From JAGOUA01 sp964428975 (GTDB lineage: Bacteria; Patescibacteriota; Patescibacteriia; 2-12-FULL-60-25), in contig CAYSAI010000001.1 in NCBI GenBank assembly GCA_964428975.1, positions 124,001-188,000 of the forward strand: DNA of 64,000 nt, written 5' to 3'. This document shows, one piece after another, positions 26,491 through 35,949 of the stretch. The notes under the pieces were generated by a model. The model saw only the letters and a program-made list of their open reading frames with translations. It did no database searches and was not told the DNA's origin. Position 1 is the stretch's first letter; each line of letters opens with the position of its first letter. A program made the translations under genes and the position numbers.

Positions 26491-27762
26491 ATGCCCAAAC
26501 TCCAATGGCATACAGAGAAGCGCGTTGCCTCAAAGCTCATCCCGAACGACAAGAACCCTCGGGTCATGAGCCCAAAGCAGGTAGAGGATCTCAAAAAGAG
26601 CCTTAAGAAATTTAATCTGGTAGAGATCCCTGTGATCGACACCGATAATCGGGTGCTGGCAGGCCACCAACGCTTGATGGTCTTAAAGCTCCTTGGCCGC
26701 GAGAACGAAACAATCGAAGTCCGTGTCCCGAGCCGCAAACTTACAGAGAGTGAGTGCAAGCAGTACCTCCTCTCATCCAATCGCATTCATGGGGATTGGG
26801 ACTGGGACAAACTTGCCGCGAACTTTGAGATGAACACCATCCTCGAAAGTGGGTTCGACGATGCTGACCTATCCCACCTCTTCGACGACCTCGCGGTCGA
26901 GGATGACGAGTTCGATATCGAAAAAGAGTTGGAGAAGATCAAGAAGCCCAAGTCGAAGCTGGGCGACTTGTATCAGCTTGGCGGCCATCGCTTAGTCTGT
27001 GGCGACAGCACGGATGCAAAAATCGTTCAGAAACTCATGGACGGCAAGAAAGCCCAAGCCATCTATACCGATCCTCCGTATAACATCTCGCTCGACTACA
27101 ACAAGGGCATCGGTGGCAAAGGCCGTTACGGCGGTACGGTGAATGATGCGAAGCCGGACGATGAATATCGCACATTCCTTCACAAGGCACTCACGAACGG
27201 CATTGCGGTCTGCGACAAGGCCGTCCACGTCTTCACCTATTGCGACCAGCGGTACATCTGGCTTCTCCAGATGCTCTACGTCGAGCTTGGTATTGTGCCG
27301 AAGCGTGTCTGCCTCTGGATCAAGAACAACAGCACACCGACGCCACAGGTCGCATTCAACAAGCAATACGAACCCTGCGTATACGGGACGATCGGAAGCC
27401 CCTATCTCTCTGACAAGGTGCTCAACTTGTCCGAGCTGCTCAACAAAGAAATCGGGACAGGCAACCGTACGATCGAGGACATTCTCGACATGCTGGATAT
27501 CTGGCTTGTGAAACGCTTGAGCGGAAGCGACTACGAACACCCGACGGAAAAACCGCCCATGCTCCACGAGAAAGCTCTCCGCCGTTGCACAAAGCCTGGG
27601 GACATCGTGCTCGACCTCTTTGGAGGCTCGGGAAGCCTGCTTATCGCCTGCGAACAGCTCAATCGCTCCGCGTACTTGGTCGAACGCGAGCCGATATTCG
27701 TTGATCTCATCATCCGCCGATATGAAAAACTCACAGGCAAAAAAGCCAAGCAACTCAACTAA
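26491..27762 (+). CDS. ParB-like domain fused to DNA adenine/cytosine-N4 methyltransferase
   Basis: The first 110 residues form a ParB/Srx-type domain (LIPNDKNPRVMSPKQVEDLKKSL, VLAGHQRLMVLKLLG). From about residue 155 a methyltransferase follows, with catalytic TDPPYN, and the SAM-binding FGGSGSLL near the C-terminus, preceded by HPTEKPPML. This order is that of beta-class amino-methyltransferases. Such ParB-MTase fusions are common in phages and mobile elements and usually modify the element's own DNA. It starts a tight plus-strand operon leading to the terminase. Confidence 0.9.
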   Translation: MPKLQWHTEKRVASKLIPNDKNPRVMSPKQVEDLKKSLKKFNLVEIPVIDTDNRVLAGHQRLMVLKLLGRENETIEVRVPSRKLTESECKQYLLSSNRIHGDWDWDKLAANFEMNTILESGFDDADLSHLFDDLAVEDDEFDIEKELEKIKKPKSKLGDLYQLGGHRLVCGDSTDAKIVQKLMDGKKAQAIYTDPPYNISLDYNKGIGGKGRYGGTVNDAKPDDEYRTFLHKALTNGIAVCDKAVHVFTYCDQRYIWLLQMLYVELGIVPKRVCLWIKNNSTPTPQVAFNKQYEPCVYGTIGSPYLSDKVLNLSELLNKEIGTGNRTIEDILDMLDIWLVKRLSGSDYEHPTEKPPMLHEKALRRCTKPGDIVLDLFGGSGSLLIACEQLNRSAYLVEREPIFVDLIIRRYEKLTGKKAKQLN

Positions 27763-28492
27763 GCCGACAATTTGGAAACTTGGTGAGCATCGACTCGCGC
27801 AAGGTGACGCGCGTGATGCAGAGCTCATCAAAAAGCTTCTGGGGAATACGAAGGTCAATGCCATCGTGAGCGATCCTCCCTATGGCGTGATGCTCGTCGA
27901 AAGCAAGATGGGCATCTCTACGCTCAAAGCGAACAAGGTTATTGCGAATGACGACATTTGCACTGACCCGGAGTATGCCGACTTCACGCGTGGGTGGCTC
28001 GCTCCAGTTCTGCCTCGTCTGTCAAAGAAAAACAGCATCTACATCTTCAATGCCGACAAGATGTTGTTTGCCCTGAAGGCGGGAATGGATCAAGCGGGCA
28101 TTCGCTTCTCCCAACTCATCATCTGGGTGAAGAATCACGCGATCGTCGGACGCAAAGATTATCTGCCACAGCATGAACTGATCATCTTTGGCTGGTTCGG
28201 TACGCATATCTTTCGACGGAGCAAGGATAAGTCCGTCATCTTCTACCCGAAGCCGAGTAAGAGCCCATTGCATCCGACGATGAAACCGATCGGACTCATC
28301 AGCCGTCTAATCCTGAACTCAACCGAGATCGGTGACGTTGTATATGACGGTTTCGGTGGGAGCGGTACGACGCTTATCTCCTGCGAACAAACGAAGCGGC
28401 GATGCTTCATGGTCGAGCAGGATCCCGAATACTGCCAGACGATCATCAAACGTTGGGAAGGGATGACGAAGCGTAAAGCTGAACGCCTATGA
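27722..28492 (+). CDS. DNA N6-adenine/N4-cytosine methyltransferase
   Basis: The 256-aa protein begins inside the end of the previous gene (41-nt overlap). Catalytic SDPPYG lies at about residue 50, HPTMKPIGLI and the SAM-binding FGGSGTTLISCEQ near the C-terminus, a beta-class order. It is related to the upstream methyltransferase domain but lacks a ParB domain, and no cognate nuclease is adjacent. Self-modification of the mobile element is the likely role. Its stop overlaps the next ATG (ATGA). Confidence 0.9.
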   Translation: MKNSQAKKPSNSTKPTIWKLGEHRLAQGDARDAELIKKLLGNTKVNAIVSDPPYGVMLVESKMGISTLKANKVIANDDICTDPEYADFTRGWLAPVLPRLSKKNSIYIFNADKMLFALKAGMDQAGIRFSQLIIWVKNHAIVGRKDYLPQHELIIFGWFGTHIFRRSKDKSVIFYPKPSKSPLHPTMKPIGLISRLILNSTEIGDVVYDGFGGSGTTLISCEQTKRRCFMVEQDPEYCQTIIKRWEGMTKRKAERL

Positions 28493-28902
28493 AAAAATCC
28501 GACCAAACAAAGCAGCTCTTCCTCGAGCAGCTCAAGAAAACGCCCATCGTCCAGATTGCCTGCGAGAAGCTTGGTGTAAGCCGCGCCTCTTTCTACCGTT
28601 GGCGAGCAGAGGATGCGGCATTCGCCAAGCAAGCGGACGAGGCGACGCTCGAAGGGCATCTCCTCGTGAACGACCTCGCAGAATCTCAGCTCATCGGCGC
28701 AGTCAAAGATCGGAATCTTCAGGCAATAATGTATTGGCTGAAGCATCATCACAAAGACTACCGCAACCGGCTCGAAATCGAAGGGACGTTGAACACGATC
28801 ACCGAACTTTCGGACGAGCAGAAGGCACTCGTAAAGAAAGCTCTCGAACTCACGGGAGTTAAATTCCAACCATATGACCAACAAGAATCAAAATCAGAAT
28901 AG
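28489..28902 (+). CDS. Terminase small subunit-like HTH protein
   Basis: The 137-aa protein has an N-terminal helix-turn-helix (ACEKLGVSRASFYRWRAEDAAFAKQADEA) and a helical tail, the layout of phBC6A51-type small terminases that recognise DNA for packaging. Its position, overlapping the large terminase by 29 nt and the methyltransferase by 4 nt, supports the call. Confidence 0.75.
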   Translation: MKKSDQTKQLFLEQLKKTPIVQIACEKLGVSRASFYRWRAEDAAFAKQADEATLEGHLLVNDLAESQLIGAVKDRNLQAIMYWLKHHHKDYRNRLEIEGTLNTITELSDEQKALVKKALELTGVKFQPYDQQESKSE

Positions 28903-30367
28903 CGATGAGCTGTTCGACGCAATCACGAAAGATCCGGTCGTTCGTCGCGCAGTCACGCGCGAAAGCCACGCTATGTTCTTTCCCATCTACCTCCGCCACT
29001 ACATCGGATACCCGATGGCGGAATTCCAGAAGGACATTATCCGTATAACGGAAGATCAATCAAATCCGCTCGCCTGCATTGTCGCGTTCCGAGGATCGGC
29101 GAAATCAACGCTCGTCACCCTCTCATATTCCATCTGGGCGGTACTTGGCGTTCAAGCAAAGAAATTCGTACTGATCGTTTGCCAGACCCAAGCTCAGGCG
29201 CGGCAACACATGATGAACCTCCGACGGGAACTTGAGCAGAACGCACTTCTGAAAAGCGACCTTGGACCATTCAAGGAGGAATTCGGATCCGGCGAATGGG
29301 CAATGTCATCCCTTGTATTCAAAAACACGGGTGCGCGTATCATGGTCGCTTCAATCGACCAGAGTATTCGCGGCGTCCGGCATTACCAACATCGCCCCGA
29401 TCTCATCATCTTGGATGACATCGAGGATTTGAATTCTACGCGGACGCTGGAGGGTCGGAACAAGACCTTCGACTGGTTCACGCGCGAGATCGTGCCACTC
29501 GGCGACATCGGAACGCGCATCGTCATGGTCGGCAATCTTTTGCATGAGGACTGCCTTATGATGCGTTTGCGCAGAAAGATCGAGGCAAAAGAACTGCGGG
29601 GGACATTCCAATGGTTCCCGCTCGTTGCAGAGGATGGACGTTGCTTCTGGCCGGAAAAATTCAATACGCCTGAAAAAATCGACAATCTACGTCGGAGCGT
29701 TGCTAATGAGCTCGCGTGGCAACAAGAATATTTGCTCAATATCATCTCCGATTCAACACGGGTTATCTGGCCGGAATGGATTCAGTATTACGACGAGTTG
29801 CCGGATAAGAACACTCGTCCTCGCGATGTCGTGGTAGGTGTGGACTTGGCTATTTCGCAGCGAGAGACTGCGGACTACACGGCCATGGTGACGATCAAGG
29901 TATACGGGCACGGCAAAGACCTGCGCGTCTACGTCATGCCTAATCCCGTGAACAAACGGATGGGCTTCCCAGATACGGTACGAACAATGCAGGAATTGAA
30001 CGGGATCTTGAAGACCGAAGGCGGTCATCCTGAATTCGTCATCGAATCAAATGGTTTTCAGGATATCTATGTACACGCGGTGAGCGACATCGGATGTTCC
30101 GTATCAGGGGTAAAGAGTACAAGCGACAAGCGGTCGCGGCTTGCGCTGACAAGTCACCTAATTCAAAACGGAACAATCCTATTCCCGAAGCAGGGAGCTG
30201 AAGATCTCATCACGCAGCTAACGGGTTTTGGCGTAGAGAATCACGACGACCTTTGCGATTCCTTTAGCATGGCGATCATCAAGATCACGGAAGTGCTGGA
30301 ACACGATCGCTCATTCGATGGCTGGATGGAGATGTGCAGACAGAACGGTGGGAGCTGTTGGTTTTAA
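28874..30367 (+). CDS. Phage terminase large subunit
   Basis: This is the packaging ATPase-nuclease that threads DNA into capsids. The 497-aa protein has the Walker A variant FRGSAKST at about residue 72, Walker B LIILDDIEDL at about 177, and an RNase H-like nuclease starting GVDLAIS at about 323, followed by FVIESNGF and HDDLCDSFSMA. Length and motifs look complete. No portal, protease or capsid gene follows; instead a convergent minus-strand gene ends 9 nt downstream. The element may be a satellite or decayed prophage. Confidence 0.9.
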   Translation: MTNKNQNQNSDELFDAITKDPVVRRAVTRESHAMFFPIYLRHYIGYPMAEFQKDIIRITEDQSNPLACIVAFRGSAKSTLVTLSYSIWAVLGVQAKKFVLIVCQTQAQARQHMMNLRRELEQNALLKSDLGPFKEEFGSGEWAMSSLVFKNTGARIMVASIDQSIRGVRHYQHRPDLIILDDIEDLNSTRTLEGRNKTFDWFTREIVPLGDIGTRIVMVGNLLHEDCLMMRLRRKIEAKELRGTFQWFPLVAEDGRCFWPEKFNTPEKIDNLRRSVANELAWQQEYLLNIISDSTRVIWPEWIQYYDELPDKNTRPRDVVVGVDLAISQRETADYTAMVTIKVYGHGKDLRVYVMPNPVNKRMGFPDTVRTMQELNGILKTEGGHPEFVIESNGFQDIYVHAVSDIGCSVSGVKSTSDKRSRLALTSHLIQNGTILFPKQGAEDLITQLTGFGVENHDDLCDSFSMAIIKITEVLEHDRSFDGWMEMCRQNGGSCWF

Positions 30368-30375
30368 CCAAACTA

Positions 30376-31845
30376 TTAACGTGCAATTTGATGAAGGTAT
30401 TCCAATATTTTTACCATTCCGTACACATCAAGACGACAATAGTCGATCATGTCTTTTCGTAATTGATGACGTTTTTCCTCCGGTAAGTTCGGATCGGTAA
30501 GAACTTGCCAGCTTGCTGAAGCTTCGCCACCCTCATGAATATTCAAATTCGCATATGAGAGATCGGGGCATAGCGTTGGCAGTACTACTTTTAATGAATA
30601 CCCTCCAGAAAATCCGGGATCAACATACTGCTTCTTTTTAAAGATCTGCATCAGGTCATACATGCGTGCGTTGATGCCTAGTAAAAAATCTGCGTGTGTC
30701 GGATATAATTTCGCCAAAGCCGTATTCACGCTCATTTCAAAAGATGCATTCCAAGAAACAACTGTGCCCTCTGGACCAATTGCTTTATGTAACGCTTCGA
30801 TCAGGCTAAGCCGAGGATCTTCATACGTCTCTTTGAGAAAGTCGAACTGCTTTGGCGTTGCGCCGATCGCATCGACCTTGCAGACAGAGAACTGAAAAGG
30901 GATCTGCTGATATGGGCGATTATCATCAAAAGACGGGATAGCTGGAAAAATCGTCTCGTAGTCGAAAAAATAGATAGGATATCTTAACTGTTGAAAATCG
31001 TGTCGAATGATCTCTTGATTCACGTGCTTCGGCCAACGCTCACCCGGCGTTCTCCATGGAATCTGCACAATAAATTTCTTAGAGAGTTTCTTGGAATCGA
31101 TAACATCTTTCTCGATCATCTTTCCAATCTCTTCAGGAGGCAGGCCGGTCAAAATGTTTTCAAGGGCTGATGTATCGAGTGTGCTGAACCAATGTCGCAC
31201 GCACCCACACTTCGCAATATCCGGACACTTCAACAATTGCGCTGAACCTATTTCTTTACCCCATGCAAGAACATCCTGTGCGTCCGGGATACGTTTGATG
31301 ACCTCAGGCATCTGATCATTGACGTCATCCGTGATGTCTTCCGCAGTAAAAAACTTCTTCACGTCGATCTGTCCCTTTCGAACATACGTATTATTGATGT
31401 GGACGAGATATGTTTTGCCGATAGGTATTCCAGCCTTCGTAAAGCATAACTTCTGAAACGCAACGTCAGCGTAATACTCATCCTTCACATCAGTTGCCAT
31501 TTTCACTTCATAAATATCCCACGCGTCATATTCATCCTTGATGAGTATATCTGCTCTTGCAGTCAACCCATCAGCAATCGCGGTCGGTTGAAAAAGAATC
31601 TTTGCGCCAGAAGCTATAGCTTGCTGCGTATTCTTGAAACCTGTTTGATTAAATCCCTCCATCGCAATACCTTGCGGATACAGACCCTGTGCAAGCGCAT
31701 CAACCTCATTTCCCTGGTCAAAGACACGCTGAGTTGCAGGATCAACTGGTGACTTAAGATCCGGCCGAACTTTATCCAGCCACAACAAAATCGGACACTT
31801 GAGGAAGTGCGTGAAATTGGATTTTGTTAGGAGAGGAAGGGACAT
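30376..31845 (-). CDS. DUF2779 nuclease (PD-(D/E)XK plus DEDD exonuclease-like)
   Basis: The 489-aa protein has an N-terminal RecB/Cas4-like nuclease region with ARADILIKD...YEVKMAT as the D/EXK core, then CPDIAKCGCVRHWF as a possible metal site. The C-terminal half is a DUF2779 exonuclease-like domain (YFFDYETI, VSWNASFE, YDLMQIF, DYCRLDVYGMV). It is the last gene of the minus-strand restriction operon, 22 nt after the NucS-like gene, so a defence or DNA-degradation role is likely. Confidence 0.82.
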   Translation of the reverse strand: MSLPLLTKSNFTHFLKCPILLWLDKVRPDLKSPVDPATQRVFDQGNEVDALAQGLYPQGIAMEGFNQTGFKNTQQAIASGAKILFQPTAIADGLTARADILIKDEYDAWDIYEVKMATDVKDEYYADVAFQKLCFTKAGIPIGKTYLVHINNTYVRKGQIDVKKFFTAEDITDDVNDQMPEVIKRIPDAQDVLAWGKEIGSAQLLKCPDIAKCGCVRHWFSTLDTSALENILTGLPPEEIGKMIEKDVIDSKKLSKKFIVQIPWRTPGERWPKHVNQEIIRHDFQQLRYPIYFFDYETIFPAIPSFDDNRPYQQIPFQFSVCKVDAIGATPKQFDFLKETYEDPRLSLIEALHKAIGPEGTVVSWNASFEMSVNTALAKLYPTHADFLLGINARMYDLMQIFKKKQYVDPGFSGGYSLKVVLPTLCPDLSYANLNIHEGGEASASWQVLTDPNLPEEKRHQLRKDMIDYCRLDVYGMVKILEYLHQIAR

Positions 31846-31867
31846 GCAATCAGACTAACGTGTTGAA

Positions 31868-32794
31868 TTACGCCTTCAGCAACTTGAAGCTAGATTGATA
31901 TGTGTAAAAATCGATACCTTGTGCAATGGTAAGTGCCCGACGGATATCGGCGTCATCTTCATGTGCAATGATGACACCCTTTACGGTCTGTCCTTCTTCA
32001 GCGAGCTCTTCTTTGACAAATCCCATGTATGTCTGAATTTGACCAACGACCGCGTAGCTTGCACGTCCTCTTTTTAGTTCAACGATCAGTAGTTCTTTTT
32101 TATCCTTGCTTACTGCCAAAATATCAATCCGTCCTGTATCGGTAGGATATTGTTGGCCAACGAGCTCTCCCTCTTCTTCGTAAATATCGTAAGTTTTACC
32201 AAGAAGTGTTTTTTTCCAATTATGGACAAGATATTCTTCGAGTTGCGCCTCCAATCCAAAAACGAAAGGATCTTCAATCGTTTCGTCTGTGGCAAAAATA
32301 ACCTGCGGACGACTTCCAGCAAGCAAGGCCTCTATCTCTTCCGCATATTTTGTAATATCACATGTGGTACCAATTGTACGTAAAGAACGTTGTAATTGTT
32401 GGCCCATTTGGGAGCGCTCTATCATCTTTTGTGACCATTGCACGGTTCGACGATGTGGAAGATGGCCACCCTTGATGTATTGATAATTCGACGTGATTTC
32501 CCCAACGTAATACGAACCCTTCCCATCTGGACACAAAACAATGTCACCAATCTTTAAAAATTTTGAAACAGTCCATAACCTTCCGCATGCAAGGCCGGCC
32601 GATATTTTGGTTTTATCTGGATGCTCTTTTAGATAGACAGGGATCATTAACTTATTAAAGGCGCGGTACTCCTCCGGTAACTTATTGGTCAAATCAATAT
32701 CCTCAAACCATCCAGTACCGATAAAATTTCCTTTGCGTGCTTCTTCTGCGTATGAGTTGCCCTCACCAAGTCTGATCTGAAAGTAGTTCTTCAT
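31868..32794 (-). CDS. NucS-like PD-(D/E)XK endonuclease
   Basis: The 308-aa protein has an N-terminal region (FIGTGWFEDIDLTNKLPE; GDIVLCPDGKGSYYVGEI) that resembles DNA-reading modules of modification-dependent enzymes. Its C-terminal nuclease domain has DTGRIDILAVSKDKKELLIVELKRG and QIQTYMGFV, the D-x(n)-E-x-K core of the NucS/DUF91 group. It follows hsdR by 26 nt in the same operon. A type IV-like restriction role is plausible but unproven. Confidence 0.75.
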   Translation of the reverse strand: MKNYFQIRLGEGNSYAEEARKGNFIGTGWFEDIDLTNKLPEEYRAFNKLMIPVYLKEHPDKTKISAGLACGRLWTVSKFLKIGDIVLCPDGKGSYYVGEITSNYQYIKGGHLPHRRTVQWSQKMIERSQMGQQLQRSLRTIGTTCDITKYAEEIEALLAGSRPQVIFATDETIEDPFVFGLEAQLEEYLVHNWKKTLLGKTYDIYEEEGELVGQQYPTDTGRIDILAVSKDKKELLIVELKRGRASYAVVGQIQTYMGFVKEELAEEGQTVKGVIIAHEDDADIRRALTIAQGIDFYTYQSSFKLLKA

Positions 32795-32820
32795 AAATTT
32801 ATTTAAGCAAAGATTATAAA

Positions 32821-35800
32821 TTAAGCATACGCATACGCATTCACTTTCGCATCCACATAATTTTCGTACACATGAGAATACACCTTGAGGGCGCGGTCAT
32901 CGCACTCCGGCTCAGAATAGGAGTCGGGCATGCTCTTGTAGAGCAGATCAAGGATTGTGACTTTGACGTCAGCGCGAGTTTCTTCGCGCCGCTTCCAATC
33001 TAAGACGAACTTTTCAAGCTTCAGTTTCTCCAACATCTCTTTTGCAACTTTCTTTACCTCCTGTTCTTCCGCAGGATTCATGTTCTCTTTTCGGAGGATA
33101 TCGAATATAGCCAGCTCCTCTTCGGTGAGATTTTCTGAAATTGCGCGCTTATCTTCTTCTGACAGCTCCTTCGCCAGTTCCATAAGCTGGCCGAAGAACG
33201 TCTCAAGATCCTGAGAGCCGCTATTATATTCGCTGATAAGACGGTTCAAACGATCTAAGAAGCGTTTTCGTGTCCGATTCTTCCTAATCATCTCTTGGAT
33301 TTTTTGATCCAGATCGGAGCGAAGTTTTTCAGCTGCAATGTTCTTGTTATCTGTGTCATCAAAAAATACACGTAGAGCCTCAAAGTCTATCTTGCTCAGG
33401 TCGCGCAACTTTGGCGGTTCCTTAATGACGAATTCACCCGCGCGAATAGAACGGTCGAGCAAGTCTTCGAGGTCTTTTTTTACCTGGCTGACATCGGCAT
33501 TTTCATCTATCACCTCACGGATCCGGGATGCAATAACCTTCAGGGCGCTGACCGTATGGTAATACTCTTCTGCCTTAGGATCAGGCAAAACCGCTTTGTA
33601 GAGGGTATGAGCATCTGTCGCTAAGTTTAGAAAGCGTTGTTTCGTCTGTTCATCCTGCAGGATACGGTTTGTAAAAACGTCGACAAGCCGAATTTTCTCC
33701 AAATCTTTTGCCTTGAGAAGGTCGGCCATATCAAGATCAAGAGACTTTAGGAAATCGCCTGAAGCTTTAACGGCTTCTATAAGCTCACGTACGAGCTCTT
33801 CTTTTTCTTTAATAATGTCATCAATGCTCGCACCTTCTTGAGGCACCGCATAAACGGCGAGAGCCCTTTGGAGATTACGGAATACCCCGATGTAGTCCAC
33901 GATGAGGCCATTGGTCTTACCTGGGCAAACACGATTTGCACGGGCAATGGTTTGCATAAGCGTGTGGCTCTTCAACGGCTTGTCGAGATAGAGCGTGGAA
34001 AGGTTCGGGACGTCGAAACCCGTGATCCACATGGCGCATACGAATGCGATCCGGAGATTGCTATCAGGATCCTTAAATTTTGTTTCCAGGTCTTCCTTCA
34101 ACATTCGCTCACGAATCGGGCGCATGTCGATTTCAAATTCTTCCATGTCTGCAATCTCGTTTTGGCTTTGACTGACGACAACCGCCATATCGAGTCGCTC
34201 GATTTTCTCGATCTGTTCACGAATTTCTTCCTGCTTGTGCTCATCCGTCGCTTTTCCGAGTGCAATGTTCAACTTAGCCTTATGCCGTTGCATCTGTTCT
34301 TTAACCTTCGTATACATCCGAACTGTAGTTTTCTTGTCGATTGAGACGACCATCGCCTTGCCGTCGTACCCGCGCCCAAGAAAATGCGTAACGATATCCT
34401 CAGCGATCTTGTTCAGGCGGTCTTCTCGAGAGATCAGATGATAGAAGGTGGAGAATTCCTGTTCTAATTTTTCTTCATCTTCTTCTTTTAGTTCGTAAAA
34501 ATCCAATACTTTTTCCAAATCATCCTGAATGAATGGATTCGCATTTTCAAGATTCGGAACACGATTCTCGTAAAACAACGGCACTGTGGCTCCATCCTCG
34601 ACGGATTGGGCGAAGTTATAGGTCGAAATGTATTCACCGAAGGCGGCACGGGTCTTTTCCTCGCCTTTTGACATTAACGGCGTACCGGTAAAACCGATAA
34701 ACGAAGCCTTTGGCAAAGATGCTCGCATGTTAGAAGCGAAGCGATCGTATTGCGTCCGGTGAGCCTCATCAGCCATCACGATGACGTCACTACGATCCGA
34801 AAGCTTCAACGGATCTGCGAATTTATGAATCAATGTAAAAACGTGACGATGGTCTTCTTTAAGAAGTTGTTTGAGGTGAGCCACGGATTCAGCATGAACT
34901 TCTTCGCCATACACAGCTCCACAGGCGGCAAAGTTTTTATAAGTTTGCCCATCTAGCTCTTTTCGATCAGTGACAACGACAAAAGTAAAGTTTCCTTGTA
35001 GCTTTCTGAATACTTTTTGGGAAAGAAAAATCATCGAATAGGTTTTTCCTGACCCTTGAGTGTGCCAAAAGACGCCGAGGCGACCTTTATTCTTATCGCG
35101 TTGCTGAACCTGTTCAAAAGCGCGATTCACGCCAAGGAGCTGGAAATAACGTGCAAGAATTTTTACACGTTCTCCGCGTGACTCATCAAAAAGAGTATAG
35201 TTCTCGACGATGTCCAGCAGACGCGACGGTTCGCAGGTTCCTTTGATGATCGTTTCCAGGCTAACTCGTCCCACTTCTTTCTCATCACTGATCTTTTTCC
35301 ATTCGTTGAAATGTTCATACGCACTCGAAAGAGTACCAACCTTGCTGTCGATGCCGTTCGAAATGATAATGAAAGCGTTGTACCAAAAAAGCTGAGGAAT
35401 CGTGTCTTTGTAATCACGAATATTGTCCTGATAGGCGTTACGCAGATTTTTATGTGAAGCCTTGAGCTCGACAAGCACAAGCGGCAGACCATTCATAAAG
35501 CCAACAAGATCGGGGCGCCGTCTGTGCAGGTCACCGGTCACCCAAAGCTGGGAAACCAATAAAAAGTGGTTGTTCGAAGGATTCTCGAAATCGACGACAC
35601 GAATGCTGACGATTTCTTCTGAACCACGCTCATCCTGAATTTCGACCTTCACGCCATCACGTAGTATTTTCCAGATCTCATGATTCGCGTTCACGGTACT
35701 CATTGTTGAGCGATCCCGGGTAATTATTTCAATGGCATGCTCAATTGCGGCAGGGGTAGCATCAGGATTCAGGCGCTCAAGAACAGGGCGAAGGTATTTC

Positions 35801-35949
35801 GTAAGCACTACTTGACCTTGATTGTCTCGGCCAAGTATAGATTCGCCCTCCTCCGAATAGGCGTTAATGAAATTCGCAGAACCCCAAAGTTCGCCAAAGA
35901 GCTTTATGGCGGGTTGTTCAATCAGGTTGTTTTCTGAGAATTCGTTCAT
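32821..35949 (-). CDS. hsdR: Type I restriction enzyme, R subunit
   Basis: HsdR translocates DNA and cuts at a distance when the target is unmodified. The 1042-aa protein has an N-terminal nuclease domain (DLVGFMNGLPLVLVELKA), Walker A HTQGSGKTYSM, DEAH box VMADEAHRTQY, motif III FTGTPL, and IARANRVCPGK for motif VI, then a helical C-terminal region that docks on HsdM. The length is normal. The start overlaps the hsdS stop by 4 nt. Confidence 0.96.
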   Translation of the reverse strand: MNEFSENNLIEQPAIKLFGELWGSANFINAYSEEGESILGRDNQGQVVLTKYLRPVLERLNPDATPAAIEHAIEIITRDRSTMSTVNANHEIWKILRDGVKVEIQDERGSEEIVSIRVVDFENPSNNHFLLVSQLWVTGDLHRRRPDLVGFMNGLPLVLVELKASHKNLRNAYQDNIRDYKDTIPQLFWYNAFIIISNGIDSKVGTLSSAYEHFNEWKKISDEKEVGRVSLETIIKGTCEPSRLLDIVENYTLFDESRGERVKILARYFQLLGVNRAFEQVQQRDKNKGRLGVFWHTQGSGKTYSMIFLSQKVFRKLQGNFTFVVVTDRKELDGQTYKNFAACGAVYGEEVHAESVAHLKQLLKEDHRHVFTLIHKFADPLKLSDRSDVIVMADEAHRTQYDRFASNMRASLPKASFIGFTGTPLMSKGEEKTRAAFGEYISTYNFAQSVEDGATVPLFYENRVPNLENANPFIQDDLEKVLDFYELKEEDEEKLEQEFSTFYHLISREDRLNKIAEDIVTHFLGRGYDGKAMVVSIDKKTTVRMYTKVKEQMQRHKAKLNIALGKATDEHKQEEIREQIEKIERLDMAVVVSQSQNEIADMEEFEIDMRPIRERMLKEDLETKFKDPDSNLRIAFVCAMWITGFDVPNLSTLYLDKPLKSHTLMQTIARANRVCPGKTNGLIVDYIGVFRNLQRALAVYAVPQEGASIDDIIKEKEELVRELIEAVKASGDFLKSLDLDMADLLKAKDLEKIRLVDVFTNRILQDEQTKQRFLNLATDAHTLYKAVLPDPKAEEYYHTVSALKVIASRIREVIDENADVSQVKKDLEDLLDRSIRAGEFVIKEPPKLRDLSKIDFEALRVFFDDTDNKNIAAEKLRSDLDQKIQEMIRKNRTRKRFLDRLNRLISEYNSGSQDLETFFGQLMELAKELSEEDKRAISENLTEEELAIFDILRKENMNPAEEQEVKKVAKEMLEKLKLEKFVLDWKRREETRADVKVTILDLLYKSMPDSYSEPECDDRALKVYSHVYENYVDAKVNAYAYA

